Of a stretch of 21,050 nucleotides of DNA, positions 1-7,949 are shown piece after piece. This DNA comes from a virus. The DNA lies in IMG/VR virus record IMGVR_UViG_3300030389_003890, positions 1-21,050 of that record. One strand, 5' to 3'. The number at the start of each line of letters is the position of its first letter. The first letter of the stretch is position 1. Under the pieces are notes generated by a model. That model was not told where the DNA came from, did no database searches, and saw only the letters and a list, made by a program, of their open reading frames with translations. The translations under genes were made by a program, and so were the position numbers.

Positions 1-1555
1 AAGCAACAAAAGAAGTAGGCAGGCTTGTGTCTAATTCTTCAGCTGGTGCGTCCAGGTCGAAACTGTAAACGCTGCCGTCGTATTCTGTGGCTGTTACTTT
101 TATTGTGTCTTCGCTTTCTAGTTTCATTTCTACAACTCTAAATTTTTTACCATTTGGAAAAGTTGCATCGGTCCAACCTGCCAGGCTGTTTTTTATTCCT
201 ACAACGTCGCCGACTTCTACGTCTAAACCTTCAAGCGTTGCGGTAAACTGAACAGTCCAGCCCTGGCGGCTTTGTTTTAAATTTTGAACAGATAAAAACT
301 GGGCTCGTTGTGGTGCTGTTGTGAATGCGTAGCGTAGTTCTTTTTTGTGTAGTTCGTCGTTGTCTTCGTTTTGTTTTGCTTCGTCATCTGCTACTATGTC
401 CAACGTCTCTAGAAAATTGTTAAAAGCTGAAAAATAACGACTTACGACGCGGTTCATTATTGAGCGTTTGTTTGCTCCTGTTATGGACCAGTCCCCGACT
501 ATGTTGCTTTCATCAAAAACAAAAGTCGAAACCTCGGGCTTGTCTATTATTAGTTTATATTTTCCAGCTGAAAAAATAACCATACCCCGGCAACAGGTTA
601 GAAGTTCGTTTAAATTTTCTAGGCAGGTGTTGTCTGTGTTTATTACTCCGTTGCATGTGTAGCGCTTTTGTCCTGGTATGCTTGTTCCGTCTGCTTTTTT
701 GTAGTCGTCTATCTCCTGGTCGCAATAGTTCGCCGCTTCTATAAATGAGTCTTCGTCTATTAAATCTTGAGTAATACCGCAGCCGTAGCGTTTGTTTTCC
801 ATATAATCCAAAACACATAGCGCCGGGTTATTGCTCCAGGCTTTCGCTGCTGTTGGGTAGCGTGGGTCTCTAACTATGACGCCTTTCAAATCTACCGTGA
901 TTTGCGGGATACCGTTAGGGTAAACGTCCCGGTCAAATTCTAAACGACAAGCCAGGATCGCCAGCCCGTTTCCTTTGTGGTTTGCGGTCCATTTTTCGGC
1001 GGGCATTAAAGTAGGCGCTGCTTCTTGTTGTTCTTTTCCTGTTAATAATTCGACGCTTATCTTTTGTTGCAGCTTCTCAATTTGTTTTTTAAATTTGCCA
1101 GGCTTTGCATATTTAAACTGGCCAAAATAATTATACTTTGCGTTTCCTTCTCGTGGCTCCATTTGGTCGTAAATTTCTACTTCTGTGCTAGTTGGCACGT
1201 CGTTTATGTAAACAGTCTCCGCCTTAAATACTTCGCCTTCGCTGACAGCCATTGCCTGGTATAAATATTTATTAGAGCTGCCCCCCGTATCTCTAAAACA
1301 AACCGCGCCGCCTACGGTCCTTCTGCCATAAACGACTGGGATTGGTGCCACCGGGTCAATTTTATTTACTTTTATTCCGTTGTCAAACGCTCCCGCTGCT
1401 TTGTCCTGGGCTTTGCTGCCTAGTACTGTTGCGACTGCTTGCAAGCCAAAACTTATCATAGTAGAAAGGCTCATACTTGCAATGTAGCCACCAATGGCGG
1501 CCGCCGCTGCACCTATTCCGCTTACTACTGCCGCCGCTGCTGCTATAACTGGCAT
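1..1555 (-). CDS. Tail tip / host-specificity protein, lambda gpJ-like (partial, C-terminus outside window)
   Basis: The reading frame is open from an ATG at 1555 to the left edge, giving 518 codons with no stop, so the C-terminal part is missing. The N-terminus is Ala/Gly-rich and hydrophobic (about residues 1-45), followed by a segment containing IPVVYGRRTVGG, typical of siphovirus central tail-tip proteins of the gpJ type. Such proteins form the tip of the tail and usually bind the receptor. Further on there are Trp/Tyr-rich beta segments (for example KRYGCGITQDLID) that recur in these proteins. It overlaps the upstream peptidase gene by 13 bases and is the last gene of the tail module seen here, the expected lambda order (L, K, J). 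The receptor-binding part would lie in the missing C-terminus. Two other minus-strand ORFs inside it (555-818 and 1383-1565) are shadows. Confidence 0.85.
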   Translation of the reverse strand, partial: MPVIAAAAAVVSGIGAAAAAIGGYIASMSLSTMISFGLQAVATVLGSKAQDKAAGAFDNGIKVNKIDPVAPIPVVYGRRTVGGAVCFRDTGGSSNKYLYQAMAVSEGEVFKAETVYINDVPTSTEVEIYDQMEPREGNAKYNYFGQFKYAKPGKFKKQIEKLQQKISVELLTGKEQQEAAPTLMPAEKWTANHKGNGLAILACRLEFDRDVYPNGIPQITVDLKGVIVRDPRYPTAAKAWSNNPALCVLDYMENKRYGCGITQDLIDEDSFIEAANYCDQEIDDYKKADGTSIPGQKRYTCNGVINTDNTCLENLNELLTCCRGMVIFSAGKYKLIIDKPEVSTFVFDESNIVGDWSITGANKRSIMNRVVSRYFSAFNNFLETLDIVADDEAKQNEDNDELHKKELRYAFTTAPQRAQFLSVQNLKQSRQGWTVQFTATLEGLDVEVGDVVGIKNSLAGWTDATFPNGKKFRVVEMKLESEDTIKVTATEYDGSVYSFDLDAPAEELDTSLPTSFVA

Positions 1556-1971
1556 CGCAACCCAACCCCTTCTTTATCCCTTACTGCTCTTTTTATTAGT
1601 TTTGTTTGGAATTTTTCAACTTTACCGCCAACAGTTGAGCCAATACATAAAGCCCCAACACATAAGTGGAAACACTCCATACCGTCGTCGACTCCGTAAA
1701 TAATGTCCCCGGTTGTTGCTAGTTGTAAATCGATTACCTTAAAACCATTTTTTAAAAAAAAGTTTTTGCCTTCTCTTTTCGCGCTTAATTCTAACGCCTT
1801 TTCTGTTGAATCACAAGCTATCATAGCTTCCGTATATTTTAAGCCTGTTTTATAGGCTGCGTCATAAGCACCAGCGCAAAAAGCCGCGCAGCTAGTCTCT
1901 CCCCATTCGAAGTCTTGACCTAGTTTGTTTCCTGCATAATCGCAAATAGTCGCTAGCTTGTTGCTTAACAT
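1543..1971 (-). CDS. Tail-tip Cys/His peptidase-like protein (DUF6950 / NlpC-P60-like, gpK position)
   Basis: This 142-residue protein begins with a segment carrying WGETSCAAFC (Cys28 the likely nucleophile). After a helical middle it has TGDIIYG and then CFHLCVGAL, with His102 in the place of the catalytic His of NlpC/P60-like enzymes. The pattern W-x-x-x-x-C, then GD, then a hydrophobic strand matches the DUF6950 proteins that sit just before the gpJ-like gene in many siphoviruses, equivalent to lambda gpK. The likely role is cell-wall peptide cleavage during tail assembly or DNA entry. It starts at an ATG overlapping the previous stop (TAATG at 1971). Six to seven cysteines in so short a protein is high. 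Function is assigned from motif and gene order; catalytic activity is inference. Confidence 0.65.
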   Translation of the reverse strand: MLSNKLATICDYAGNKLGQDFEWGETSCAAFCAGAYDAAYKTGLKYTEAMIACDSTEKALELSAKREGKNFFLKNGFKVIDLQLATTGDIIYGVDDGMECFHLCVGALCIGSTVGGKVEKFQTKLIKRAVRDKEGVGLRCQL

Positions 1972-2618
1972 TATGAAGCCCCCCAGGTTACGTTGCTGTC
2001 CATATTTCCCACCATTTGGAAAATTTTATCGCCTGGCGAAAATGCCTGCTGTTCGCTGTGGTTGCTATGTCTTCCGTTTCTTTTTTGAAAATCTGAAAAC
2101 GTGCTAGACGCTCCAACTTGGACGGTTACTTCTCCGCTTTTTGGGCTTTCTGTTATTTGTGGCGAGTCCATTGTACCGGAAAAAATAAGAATAGGCTCCT
2201 GGAATAAAAAAGACGAACGGCTGCCGCTTGTATTTGTTGGGTAGTTTGCGTTTACAAAAATACGGTAAATTTTTAGGGGCTGGTCTATAAATTGATAAGT
2301 TAAAACGTCGCCGATTAGTTCGTCTTGTGTGCCGCTTAAGGTTACTTTAATGTCTGCTATCCTGCTGTCGTTAAATTCTTCGACGCCGTCAATATTAACG
2401 AGCGGACCAACAGCTAGGTACTGGTTATTGTCAAAAGTCACGTCGGTGTAAAGGTCAGTCCAGCGGTACGTCTCAACTTTTGAAACTGTCTGCGTGTTAC
2501 CTGCCGAGTCTGTTTCCTGGTAGTTTAAATTAACAACACTAGCCTCGAACAAATGAGCCGTGATTATGCGCATTGTCGCTAGGTCGGCTTTTGTTGCGTC
2601 TGACAGTCCCCGCGCCAT
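1971..2618 (-). CDS. Tail tip (hub/minor tail) protein, gpL-like position
   Basis: A 215-residue protein lying between the candidate distal tail protein and the peptidase, the place of lambda gpL or of the baseplate hub proteins of other siphoviruses. The N-terminus (residues 1-110) has the pattern of these proteins: short helices, then beta strands with ETYRWTDLYTDV and YLAVGPLVNI. The C-terminal part contains SSTFSDFQKRNGRHSNHSEQ and then FSPGDKIFQMV. The RRNGRHSNxSQ plus PGDKxF arrangement recurs in this tail-tip family. It starts in a TAATG overlap with the gene upstream. I recognise the family by pattern and position only, so the detailed role (hub or connector to the tip) is inferred. 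Confidence 0.6.
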   Translation of the reverse strand: MARGLSDATKADLATMRIITAHLFEASVVNLNYQETDSAGNTQTVSKVETYRWTDLYTDVTFDNNQYLAVGPLVNIDGVEEFNDSRIADIKVTLSGTQDELIGDVLTYQFIDQPLKIYRIFVNANYPTNTSGSRSSFLFQEPILIFSGTMDSPQITESPKSGEVTVQVGASSTFSDFQKRNGRHSNHSEQQAFSPGDKIFQMVGNMDSNVTWGAS

Positions 2619-3271
2619 TATGTTATTGTCTCCACTAGTTTAAGTTTAAGCGTGTAAGTTTTGTTTAGGTCGTATTCGGTTTCTAGTTCGTTTTCTGTTA
2701 ATGAGACAGCAAAAAGACCCGTGCAGTCTATGTTTGAAGTTCCGCCGCTAATTTGTGCAGGTTTTACCAGGGAAGGCTCGATTTCTAGCGTTGCTTCCTG
2801 GCTAGCAACTACGGGCGCGTTTGTTATCATGTAAACTTTAGGGTGACTTGAAAACCTTATAAAATCGCCAGGCATGAAGACAGTTTCACCGTTTGCAGCT
2901 GCTCCAAAACCTTGAATTACTACGGTGTTACCTGTTCCCCCGGACTTTACGTTTGCGCTGTTATATTTAGAGTCGGTGCCGTCTCCATAAGTTCCGCGCG
3001 ATTGGTGCCCTGGAATAGTAAAGTTAAAGCGTTTAAATTTTCCGCGTCTAGCTACTAAAAAAGCCCAGGCGTTGCCAAATTGCGCGCGTGTTAGGGGCGG
3101 GTATTCTACTTCTATTTGCCAACGCTGCCCGCCACGTTCTGAAACAAAACGGTTAAGGTTGTGAGTTATGTGTTCGTTGATTTGTACCAGGGACGTAATT
3201 TTTAAAGTCCGCGGCTCTATCGTATTACCTGCCGAGTCTGTTATGTTTGGGAAATCTTCAATATCTGGCAT
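2618..3271 (-). CDS. Minor / distal tail protein (gpM-like position)
   Basis: This 217-residue protein follows the tape measure gene. A strong ribosome site (AAGGAG) sits 6 bases before its ATG, in the 9-base gap. The N-terminal half holds SERGGQRWQIEVEYPPLTRAQ and later FLVARRGKFKRFNFTIPG, a pattern known from phage distal or minor tail proteins that cap the tube and join it to the tip complex. The middle contains a Gly/Ser/Asn-rich stretch. The C-terminus (TYTLKLKLVETIT) is a beta strand like those ending related proteins. Position after the tape measure and before the hub supports the assignment. The exact equivalence to lambda gpM or to Dit proteins cannot be settled by eye. Confidence 0.6.
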   Translation of the reverse strand: MPDIEDFPNITDSAGNTIEPRTLKITSLVQINEHITHNLNRFVSERGGQRWQIEVEYPPLTRAQFGNAWAFLVARRGKFKRFNFTIPGHQSRGTYGDGTDSKYNSANVKSGGTGNTVVIQGFGAAANGETVFMPGDFIRFSSHPKVYMITNAPVVASQEATLEIEPSLVKPAQISGGTSNIDCTGLFAVSLTENELETEYDLNKTYTLKLKLVETIT

Positions 3272-3280
3272 AGTTTCTCC

Positions 3281-5905
3281 TTATCCGTTTATTCCTACTT
3301 TTGCGCGTTTGTGCATGGCTGAATCAACCACGCTAATAAGTAGTTCTTTATTTTTCAACATGTGAGAGTTAAAACTGGCGGCGTCTACTGCGTCCACTTT
3401 AAAGTTTACAGTAACGGGACCCGCTCCAGTTGATCCACCGTTTGGAATTATTGCGCCGCTTTGTCTTGGTGTGTAAATCTCTGGCCCTCTTTCTCCTACT
3501 ACGATTGGTTGCCCACCTACGACAGGGCCACCGTTTGCAAAAAATCCGCCGAATACTTTACCGATACCAGACAAGAACCCGCCGCCTTTTCCACCGCCGC
3601 CGAATAAACCGCCCAGGGAAGATAAAAAGCCGCCTTTTCCACCGCCACCGCTAAACATGCTGCCAATACCTGCCACGGCTTTGTTTACTACTTGAGTTTG
3701 CAAAATCATTCTTGCCGTTTGCCTTAAAAAGTCCGCGACAAAATCCTTAAAACTAGACTTGCTGCCGTCAAAAAATCCCATAAGGGCGTCAGTCATTCCG
3801 TCGCTTGCTCTTTCCATACTATGCAAGGCAAGCTCGCCCATTGTTTCAGCGTCGCCGCTAAATGCTTTGACTGCGTCGCCAAGTGTTCTAACTCTGTCGT
3901 CTTCTTCTTCTTCTTTTTCTCCGGTTCCTGTAAATAAATCTTCCTTGCTTGGCATTATGACTTCTTGCATTTGTGCCGTTTGGTCCATTGCTGCGGCTAG
4001 TTGTTCTTCTAGTTCCGGGTTTAATTCCATACCGCTTAAAGATTTTTTAATATCTGCCAGGGTTTCTTTCCAACCTTTCAACGTAGTGCCTAGCGTTTCG
4101 TTCATGTTGTCTTGTACGTCGCCGCTGCGTTTGTCTAGGTCCTGGAAGTAGTCCTGTGTTTTTAATTTTAACCCGTTGAATCCTTCTTTTACTTTATCCA
4201 GGGAACCTTTTAATTTTCCGAATACGTTAGGGAATTTTTCGGCTAGTTTGTTTAGTTGAGTTTGGAAAAATTCAATAACTGAAAAGAAAGCGTTTTTTAT
4301 TCCGTCGACTACTTTGTTAAAAACTTCAGCTACTGGCTCGGTTATTTTTTGGAATGCTTTAACAATAAAGTCCCGGGCTTTTCCTATTGCTTCAACTATT
4401 ACGTTTTTTACCTGCGTAAAAGTGTTTTTTATAAAATCAAAGACAGCAGTAAAAACAGGGCCAAAAACTTTTTCATGTAAGAAAACTACGGCGTCCTTTA
4501 TTGCTAAAACTGCCATAATAAAACCCTTCTGCATAAACAGGGCCGCCCTTTTGACTGCGTTGACTCCTTCTTCCCATTGCATGAATGCTTTGACTGCAAA
4601 AACAACCCCGGCAACTACTGCAACAATAGCGGCTAAAATTAAATAAAATTTTGCGCTAGCAATAATGCTTAAAATTGTCGTTTTTAGTAATACCAGGTTA
4701 AAAGATTTTAGCGCTATGATTGCCAGGCGTAGTTTGCTGCTCATCATAACCAGTAGGTTGTTTATGTTTACAACTGCAAAAGCAAACTTGCCAAGTCCCA
4801 TAAATGCAACGCCTATAAGTGAAACAACTAGCCCAATTTTTACGCCTGTTGTTGCCAGGCTTGCAATTAGTCCCTGGTTGTTTTGTAAAAATGCAGCGAC
4901 TGCCTGGGCAACTGCTCTAATCCTGGGTTCTAGTTCTTCGCGCATTGCTATAGCTACGGCTTCAGCTGCTGACCTTACTTTCATTAGGTCGCCAGTTAGT
5001 GAGTCGTCTATTGTTGCTGCCATGTTTTTGGCTGCGTCTTCGCTGTCAAAAAATGATAGTGCCAGGTCTCGGAGTGTGTCTTCTTGTTCTGCTAAAATTA
5101 TCAGCGAATCTTTAGCCCTGGCGCCTACTAAATCAAAAGCCGTGCCGGATTTGTCGCTGCTTTCGTTTACCATGTCGAAGGCTTGTTCTAGTGTTATTCC
5201 TTCTTTGCTTAAATCTGTAAAAATTTTGCGCAGGTCAGTTCCTGCCTTGCTCGCGTCAATACCTCGATCGGCTAACGTTGCAAGCATTGCGCTAGTTTCT
5301 TCTAATCCTAGCCCAAATATTCGCGCCGAAGTTTGCGAGTTTGCCATTCCTATTGCGAATTTTTCCAGGTCCAAAGCTGAAGACGTAAATGACTTTGCCA
5401 TTACGTCGGTAATTTTTTTCATGTCTTGCGCTTCTAAATTAAACCCGCGCATTGTACTAGCTGCAACCTCTGCGGCTCTGCCTAGTTCTGCTTCCTGGGA
5501 AAGGGCTAGGTTCGTTGTCGCTTCTGTTGCGTCTAGTATTTGGTCCGGTTTTAATCCTAATTTAGAAAATGCTAGCTGTAGGTCTGCAACATTTGAAGCG
5601 GTAAACCTAGTCGAAGCTCCTAAATCTTTTGCGTTTTGTTCTAGGGCTGCAAATTCTGCGCCTGTTGCTCCACTTACAGCTTTTACGCGCTGCATAGACT
5701 GGCCAAATTCTGCAAAGGTTTTAGTTGCCAGGACTCCAAGCCCAACCAATGGCGCGCCTATGCCTATCGTCATGTCTCGGCCGACGTTGTTCATATTACG
5801 GCCAAACTGCGATAGGTTGCGGTTTGCTTTCTTTATCCCTGCTTCAAATTTTTCAGTCCTTAAACTGATTTCACCGAACAGGCTGCCTATTGATATTTTC
5901 GCCAC
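3281..5905 (-). CDS. Tape measure protein
   Basis: At 874 residues this is the longest gene of the window and has the architecture of siphovirus tape measure proteins. The start is a basic, coiled N-terminus (GIKKANRNLSQFGRNM). Next is a PhageMin_Tail-like region (about 85-290) with the GxGLEETSAMLATLADRGI type motif. Hydrophobic segments lie around 345-460 and helical repeats at 460-600. A lambda gpH-like C-terminal region follows (FKDFVADFLRQTARMILQ near 715-735), then a Gly-rich stretch (about 753-800) and GERGPEIYTP. It sets tail length; at roughly 0.15 nm per residue it predicts a tail near 130 nm. The start is GTG at 5905, 3 bases after the GT chaperone stop, without a strong ribosome site, so translational coupling is likely. 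A long plus-strand ORF (4665-6026) over it is an antisense shadow. Confidence 0.93.
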   Translation of the reverse strand: MAKISIGSLFGEISLRTEKFEAGIKKANRNLSQFGRNMNNVGRDMTIGIGAPLVGLGVLATKTFAEFGQSMQRVKAVSGATGAEFAALEQNAKDLGASTRFTASNVADLQLAFSKLGLKPDQILDATEATTNLALSQEAELGRAAEVAASTMRGFNLEAQDMKKITDVMAKSFTSSALDLEKFAIGMANSQTSARIFGLGLEETSAMLATLADRGIDASKAGTDLRKIFTDLSKEGITLEQAFDMVNESSDKSGTAFDLVGARAKDSLIILAEQEDTLRDLALSFFDSEDAAKNMAATIDDSLTGDLMKVRSAAEAVAIAMREELEPRIRAVAQAVAAFLQNNQGLIASLATTGVKIGLVVSLIGVAFMGLGKFAFAVVNINNLLVMMSSKLRLAIIALKSFNLVLLKTTILSIIASAKFYLILAAIVAVVAGVVFAVKAFMQWEEGVNAVKRAALFMQKGFIMAVLAIKDAVVFLHEKVFGPVFTAVFDFIKNTFTQVKNVIVEAIGKARDFIVKAFQKITEPVAEVFNKVVDGIKNAFFSVIEFFQTQLNKLAEKFPNVFGKLKGSLDKVKEGFNGLKLKTQDYFQDLDKRSGDVQDNMNETLGTTLKGWKETLADIKKSLSGMELNPELEEQLAAAMDQTAQMQEVIMPSKEDLFTGTGEKEEEEDDRVRTLGDAVKAFSGDAETMGELALHSMERASDGMTDALMGFFDGSKSSFKDFVADFLRQTARMILQTQVVNKAVAGIGSMFSGGGGKGGFLSSLGGLFGGGGKGGGFLSGIGKVFGGFFANGGPVVGGQPIVVGERGPEIYTPRQSGAIIPNGGSTGAGPVTVNFKVDAVDAASFNSHMLKNKELLISVVDSAMHKRAKVGING

Positions 5906-5908
5906 TTT

Positions 5909-6516
5909 CTATTCTTTCTTTTTTATCTGTCCAATTAGTGCCGCCATTTGTCCGAGTTTTTTTGCTCTCCTGGTCAACTCGGCTACACTTGGCGGCCTTT
6001 TCGGCATAAAGTCTTCAATTTTGTAAGCACTTGTTTTTTTCGGGTCCCTGTTAATATTTGCTAAAACTGAACAAATTAACGCAGCCCTTGCGTGCTTTCT
6101 ATCTTGCTCTTTCTGCCATGCTTCCTCGTAGGCTTTTATTTCCCAACCGGTCGCGTCTAAAAATTCTTTTTTACTCAACCCGTACGCTATCCTGGCGTGA
6201 GCCATTCCGCGCAGGGTTGTTATTCCTTTCCCGCTGCTACTTCGTCTTCTAAATCTTTAGTATCTGAAAAACCACTTACGGCCATCAACTCTTTCATTTC
6301 TTCCGCTAATTCGGACAAAGGCAAAAAGTCGTCGGCGTGGTCCAGTATGTCGCCTTTTAGCCCTAATACTGAACAGGCTAGCTGCATGCTTGTCTGGACT
6401 GGCTTTTGCTCAAACTCCGTAAAACTTCCGCCGTTCATTTCAAACTGCAACAAAACGCGGTTAGTTATTTCAACTTCTTTTCTTTCCCCTTTGTAGGTTA
6501 TGCTTCCTTTTGCCAT
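5909..6516 (-). CDS. Tail assembly chaperone GT fusion made by -1 ribosomal frameshifting
   Basis: The second chaperone frame (5909-6205, 98 residues from its first ATG) lies exactly in the minus-one frame relative to the preceding chaperone gene. It is open upstream through that gene's stop codon. Slippage at 6226-6232 joins 97 residues of the first protein to 105 residues of the second, giving a 202-residue product read as complement(6226-6516) then complement(5909-6226). The join reads ...AAGK then GITTLRGMAHAR. The T part contains KIEDFMPKRPP, like the DFxP motif of lambda/HK97 T domains, and ends in a basic helix. In lambda the G and GT proteins coat the tape measure protein and recruit tube subunits; both are absent from the mature tail. 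The position immediately before the tape measure gene fits. Confidence 0.88.
6220..6516 (-). CDS. Tail assembly chaperone G-like protein (zero-frame product)
   Basis: A 98-residue protein beginning MAKGSITYKGERKEVEI, with a central helical region (FEMNGGSFTEFEQKP, LACSVLGLKGDILDH) and an acidic C-terminus ending VAAGKE. This is the expected size and placement for the G chaperone, between the tail tube and tape measure genes with only the PEP-CTERM gene intervening. Its ribosome site (AAGGAG, 5 bases before the ATG) is formed by the last two sense codons of the PEP-CTERM gene (AAG GAG, then TAA). Most ribosomes should end at the TAA at 6220-6222; a minority should slip into the T frame just before it. 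Confidence 0.82.
   Translation of the reverse strand: MAKGSITYKGERKEVEITNRVLLQFEMNGGSFTEFEQKPVQTSMQLACSVLGLKGDILDHADDFLPLSELAEEMKELMAVSGFSDTKDLEDEVAAGKE
6226..6232 (-). promoter_or_regulatory. Programmed -1 frameshift site GGGAAAG
   Basis: Read on the minus strand, the zero frame is GCG GGA AAG GAA TAA. This places the heptamer G-GGA-AAG in the canonical X-XXY-YYZ phase, two codons before the stop. The same heptamer is the known slippery site of lambda gene G. Slipping back one base re-pairs both tRNAs (GGG AAA) and continues into the T frame, which is open from here to its stop at 5909. Confidence 0.9.
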
Positions 6517-6518
6517 TT

Positions 6519-7082
6519 TTACTCCTTAATTAATTTTCTTTTTAATAATAACAAAACCGCCCCGGCTGTCATAATTAAGCCGATAGCTTGCGGTTCCGGT
6601 ATGGTGTTTATACTTAAAGCGTTCGCGCTTGTAATTTCAAAGTCAACCGTTCCAGTTGCTTCTTCGTCGTATGTACTTATTAAAATAATAAACGGACTGG
6701 CTGCCTGGTACTGAACATTTGGCAAATAAAAGAAAAGACCCTCGCCTAATTGTTCCGGGTGTCCGTCGTCGTCTTCGTAAATCCAGTTTTCAAAATCTGT
6801 TACGGTAGGTCCTGCGTAAACATAAACATAGGGGTCATTGTATGGCTGCAAATTTGCGGCGTTGTTAATTATTGAAAGGCTGCCGCTGCTTTGTGCTGTT
6901 ACCTGGTAGGCTTCGTAGTAATATGTGCCGCCGTCTAGTTCAAATTGTAAGTCGTCAGTTATGTTTGCCTGGTACTCATAAACAAAGTCGGCCCAGGCAG
7001 CCGAACAAAAAAAGACACAACAGAACCAGGCCCGCAACAATGCTGCGGGTTTCTTTGCCTGGCTTGTCGTGTTGTTAGTCAT
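6519..7082 (-). CDS. Secreted PEP-CTERM (exosortase-substrate) protein with PPC-like beta domain, inside the tail operon
   Basis: This 187-residue protein has all parts of an exosortase substrate. It has a basic N-terminus and a signal peptide (hydrophobic core about 19-29, likely cleavage after AWA at 31), then an acidic all-beta ectodomain. At the C-terminus are IPEP (161-164), a hydrophobic helix (165-180) and the basic end KRK. The ectodomain has DPYVYVY (83-89), EDDDG (103-107) and FIILISTYDE, resembling bacterial pre-peptidase C-terminal (PPC) domains found in many PEP-CTERM proteins. In cells these proteins are exported, cut at PEP by exosortase and anchored or released at the surface. 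Its start overlaps the tail tube stop (TAATG at 7082) and its last codons form the ribosome site of the chaperone gene, so it is an integral operon member. No exosortase gene is present here. Its role in the phage is unknown; surface masking or superinfection exclusion are guesses. Confidence 0.82.
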   Translation of the reverse strand: MTNNTTSQAKKPAALLRAWFCCVFFCSAAWADFVYEYQANITDDLQFELDGGTYYYEAYQVTAQSSGSLSIINNAANLQPYNDPYVYVYAGPTVTDFENWIYEDDDGHPEQLGEGLFFYLPNVQYQAASPFIILISTYDEEATGTVDFEITSANALSINTIPEPQAIGLIMTAGAVLLLLKRKLIKE

Positions 7083-7540
7083 TAACTGTCGTCGTCCGTA
7101 TAAGTTACCGCGCCGCTGACTTTAATTGTGAAGGTTGCAGTTATGATTTCGTCTACTGGTGTTCCCATTTCAAACCCAGTAACAATTCCCTTAAACTCCT
7201 GCTTGTCGCCGTCTGGGAAATTTATCTCGAAAACATTAGCCGTTGGTGTTGCTTCGTATGCTGTCGCTGCAAGCGCTCGTAGTCCGGTGTGCCCTTGTGC
7301 GTCTGCACTTGCGCCGCCGTCTTTTCCGCCGTCATACTGAACAACTACTGTAGCTTCGCCCATGTCGACGAGTCCGCCCATAAATTCACGATGTCCCGCG
7401 CTTCCGTGGTTGGTCACTTCGATTGAGTCCTTGCTTATTGTTGGGACTGTAATATCGACTAACTGCCCAAGGGTAGTCATTGTCGAGCCCCCGTCGTCGG
7501 AATACTTAAAAGTAATCCCGTTGCTTTTTTCTATTGCCAT
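7082..7540 (-). CDS. Major tail tube protein
   Basis: I place the start at the ATG at 7540, preceded by AAGGAG at 8 bases, rather than at an upstream in-frame ATG (7573) that has no ribosome site and lies inside the previous gene. The resulting 152-residue protein starts MAIEKSNGITFKYSDDGG and has the all-beta pattern of siphovirus tube proteins. Typical elements are a SIEVTNHGS segment, GEATVVVQYDGG, INFPDGDKQEFKGIVTGFE and ITATFTIKVSGAV near the C-terminus. This matches the TP901-1/lambda gpV-like tail tube superfamily. It polymerises around the tape measure to form the tail shaft. The strong ribosome site fits a high-copy virion protein. The C-terminal DDD and stop overlap the start of the PEP-CTERM gene. 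Confidence 0.8.
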   Translation of the reverse strand: MAIEKSNGITFKYSDDGGSTMTTLGQLVDITVPTISKDSIEVTNHGSAGHREFMGGLVDMGEATVVVQYDGGKDGGASADAQGHTGLRALAATAYEATPTANVFEINFPDGDKQEFKGIVTGFEMGTPVDEIITATFTIKVSGAVTYTDDDS

Positions 7541-7541
7541 G

Positions 7542-7946
7542 TTAATTCTCCTTAATATATCTAGCCCTAACATCTAGGCTTCTTATGTATGTTCTTGTTG
7601 GTAGGTCAAACTCGTCTACTTCGTTAATAGCTTCAGCGATCGTAATTTCAACGCCTGCGCCTAGGTCTCGACTTTGTCCTATAAAATAATTTTTGAAACT
7701 TTCTACTAGGCTGTCCACTTCTTCCAAATTTGAGCCGTAAAAATCAAACTGCACTTGAATTACTCCCGTCTTGAACCCGGCATAATGTGCAACCTGTGGC
7801 TCGTCATCTTGCAAAGAAAAAACAACCCGGAGTCCTTTGTTGGCTGGGTCCGCCATAACCGGGTAAAATTTAGCGCCATTTGTCCAGGCTTGCGCTTGTT
7901 CAAGCTGAACCAAAAACCTAGCTAAAGATGAATAAACCGACGCCAC
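7542..7946 (-). CDS. Probable tail terminator / tail-completion protein
   Basis: A 134-residue protein directly before the tail tube gene, the usual place of the tail terminator (lambda gpU, HK97 gp11). It opens with a helix (VYSSLARFLVQLEQAQAW), continues with strands containing VVFSLQDDEPQ and GVIQVQFDFYGSNLEEVDSLVE, and ends with TYIRSLDVRARYIKE. This alternation, with a helix that could pack on a mixed sheet, is typical of the terminator fold, but I do not recognise a specific family. The start is GTG at 7946, just after the stop of the small membrane-protein gene; no strong ribosome site is seen. The stop lies one base from the tail tube ATG. Assignment rests mainly on position and size. 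Confidence 0.6.
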   Translation of the reverse strand: MASVYSSLARFLVQLEQAQAWTNGAKFYPVMADPANKGLRVVFSLQDDEPQVAHYAGFKTGVIQVQFDFYGSNLEEVDSLVESFKNYFIGQSRDLGAGVEITIAEAINEVDEFDLPTRTYIRSLDVRARYIKEN

Positions 7947-7949
7947 TTT

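Noticed and set aside
555-818. 87-residue minus-strand ORF
   Set aside because: It lies out of frame within the tail tip gene, which is open through the whole stretch; its Arg-rich composition is typical of a shadow frame.
1383-1565. 60-residue minus-strand ORF at the start of the tail tip gene
   Set aside because: Out-of-frame shadow; the tail tip protein starts at 1555 and encodes the known IPVVYGRR motif in another frame.
4665-6026. 453-residue plus-strand ORF opposite the tape measure gene
   Set aside because: It is antisense to a well-supported tape measure gene, is Ser/Ala/Pro-rich as expected from reading codons backwards, and has no recognisable domain.
5909-6205. Independent chaperone T gene starting at 6205
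   Set aside because: It has no ribosome site of its own, and the frame is open upstream to the GGGAAAG site, so it is better explained as the frameshifted part of GT.
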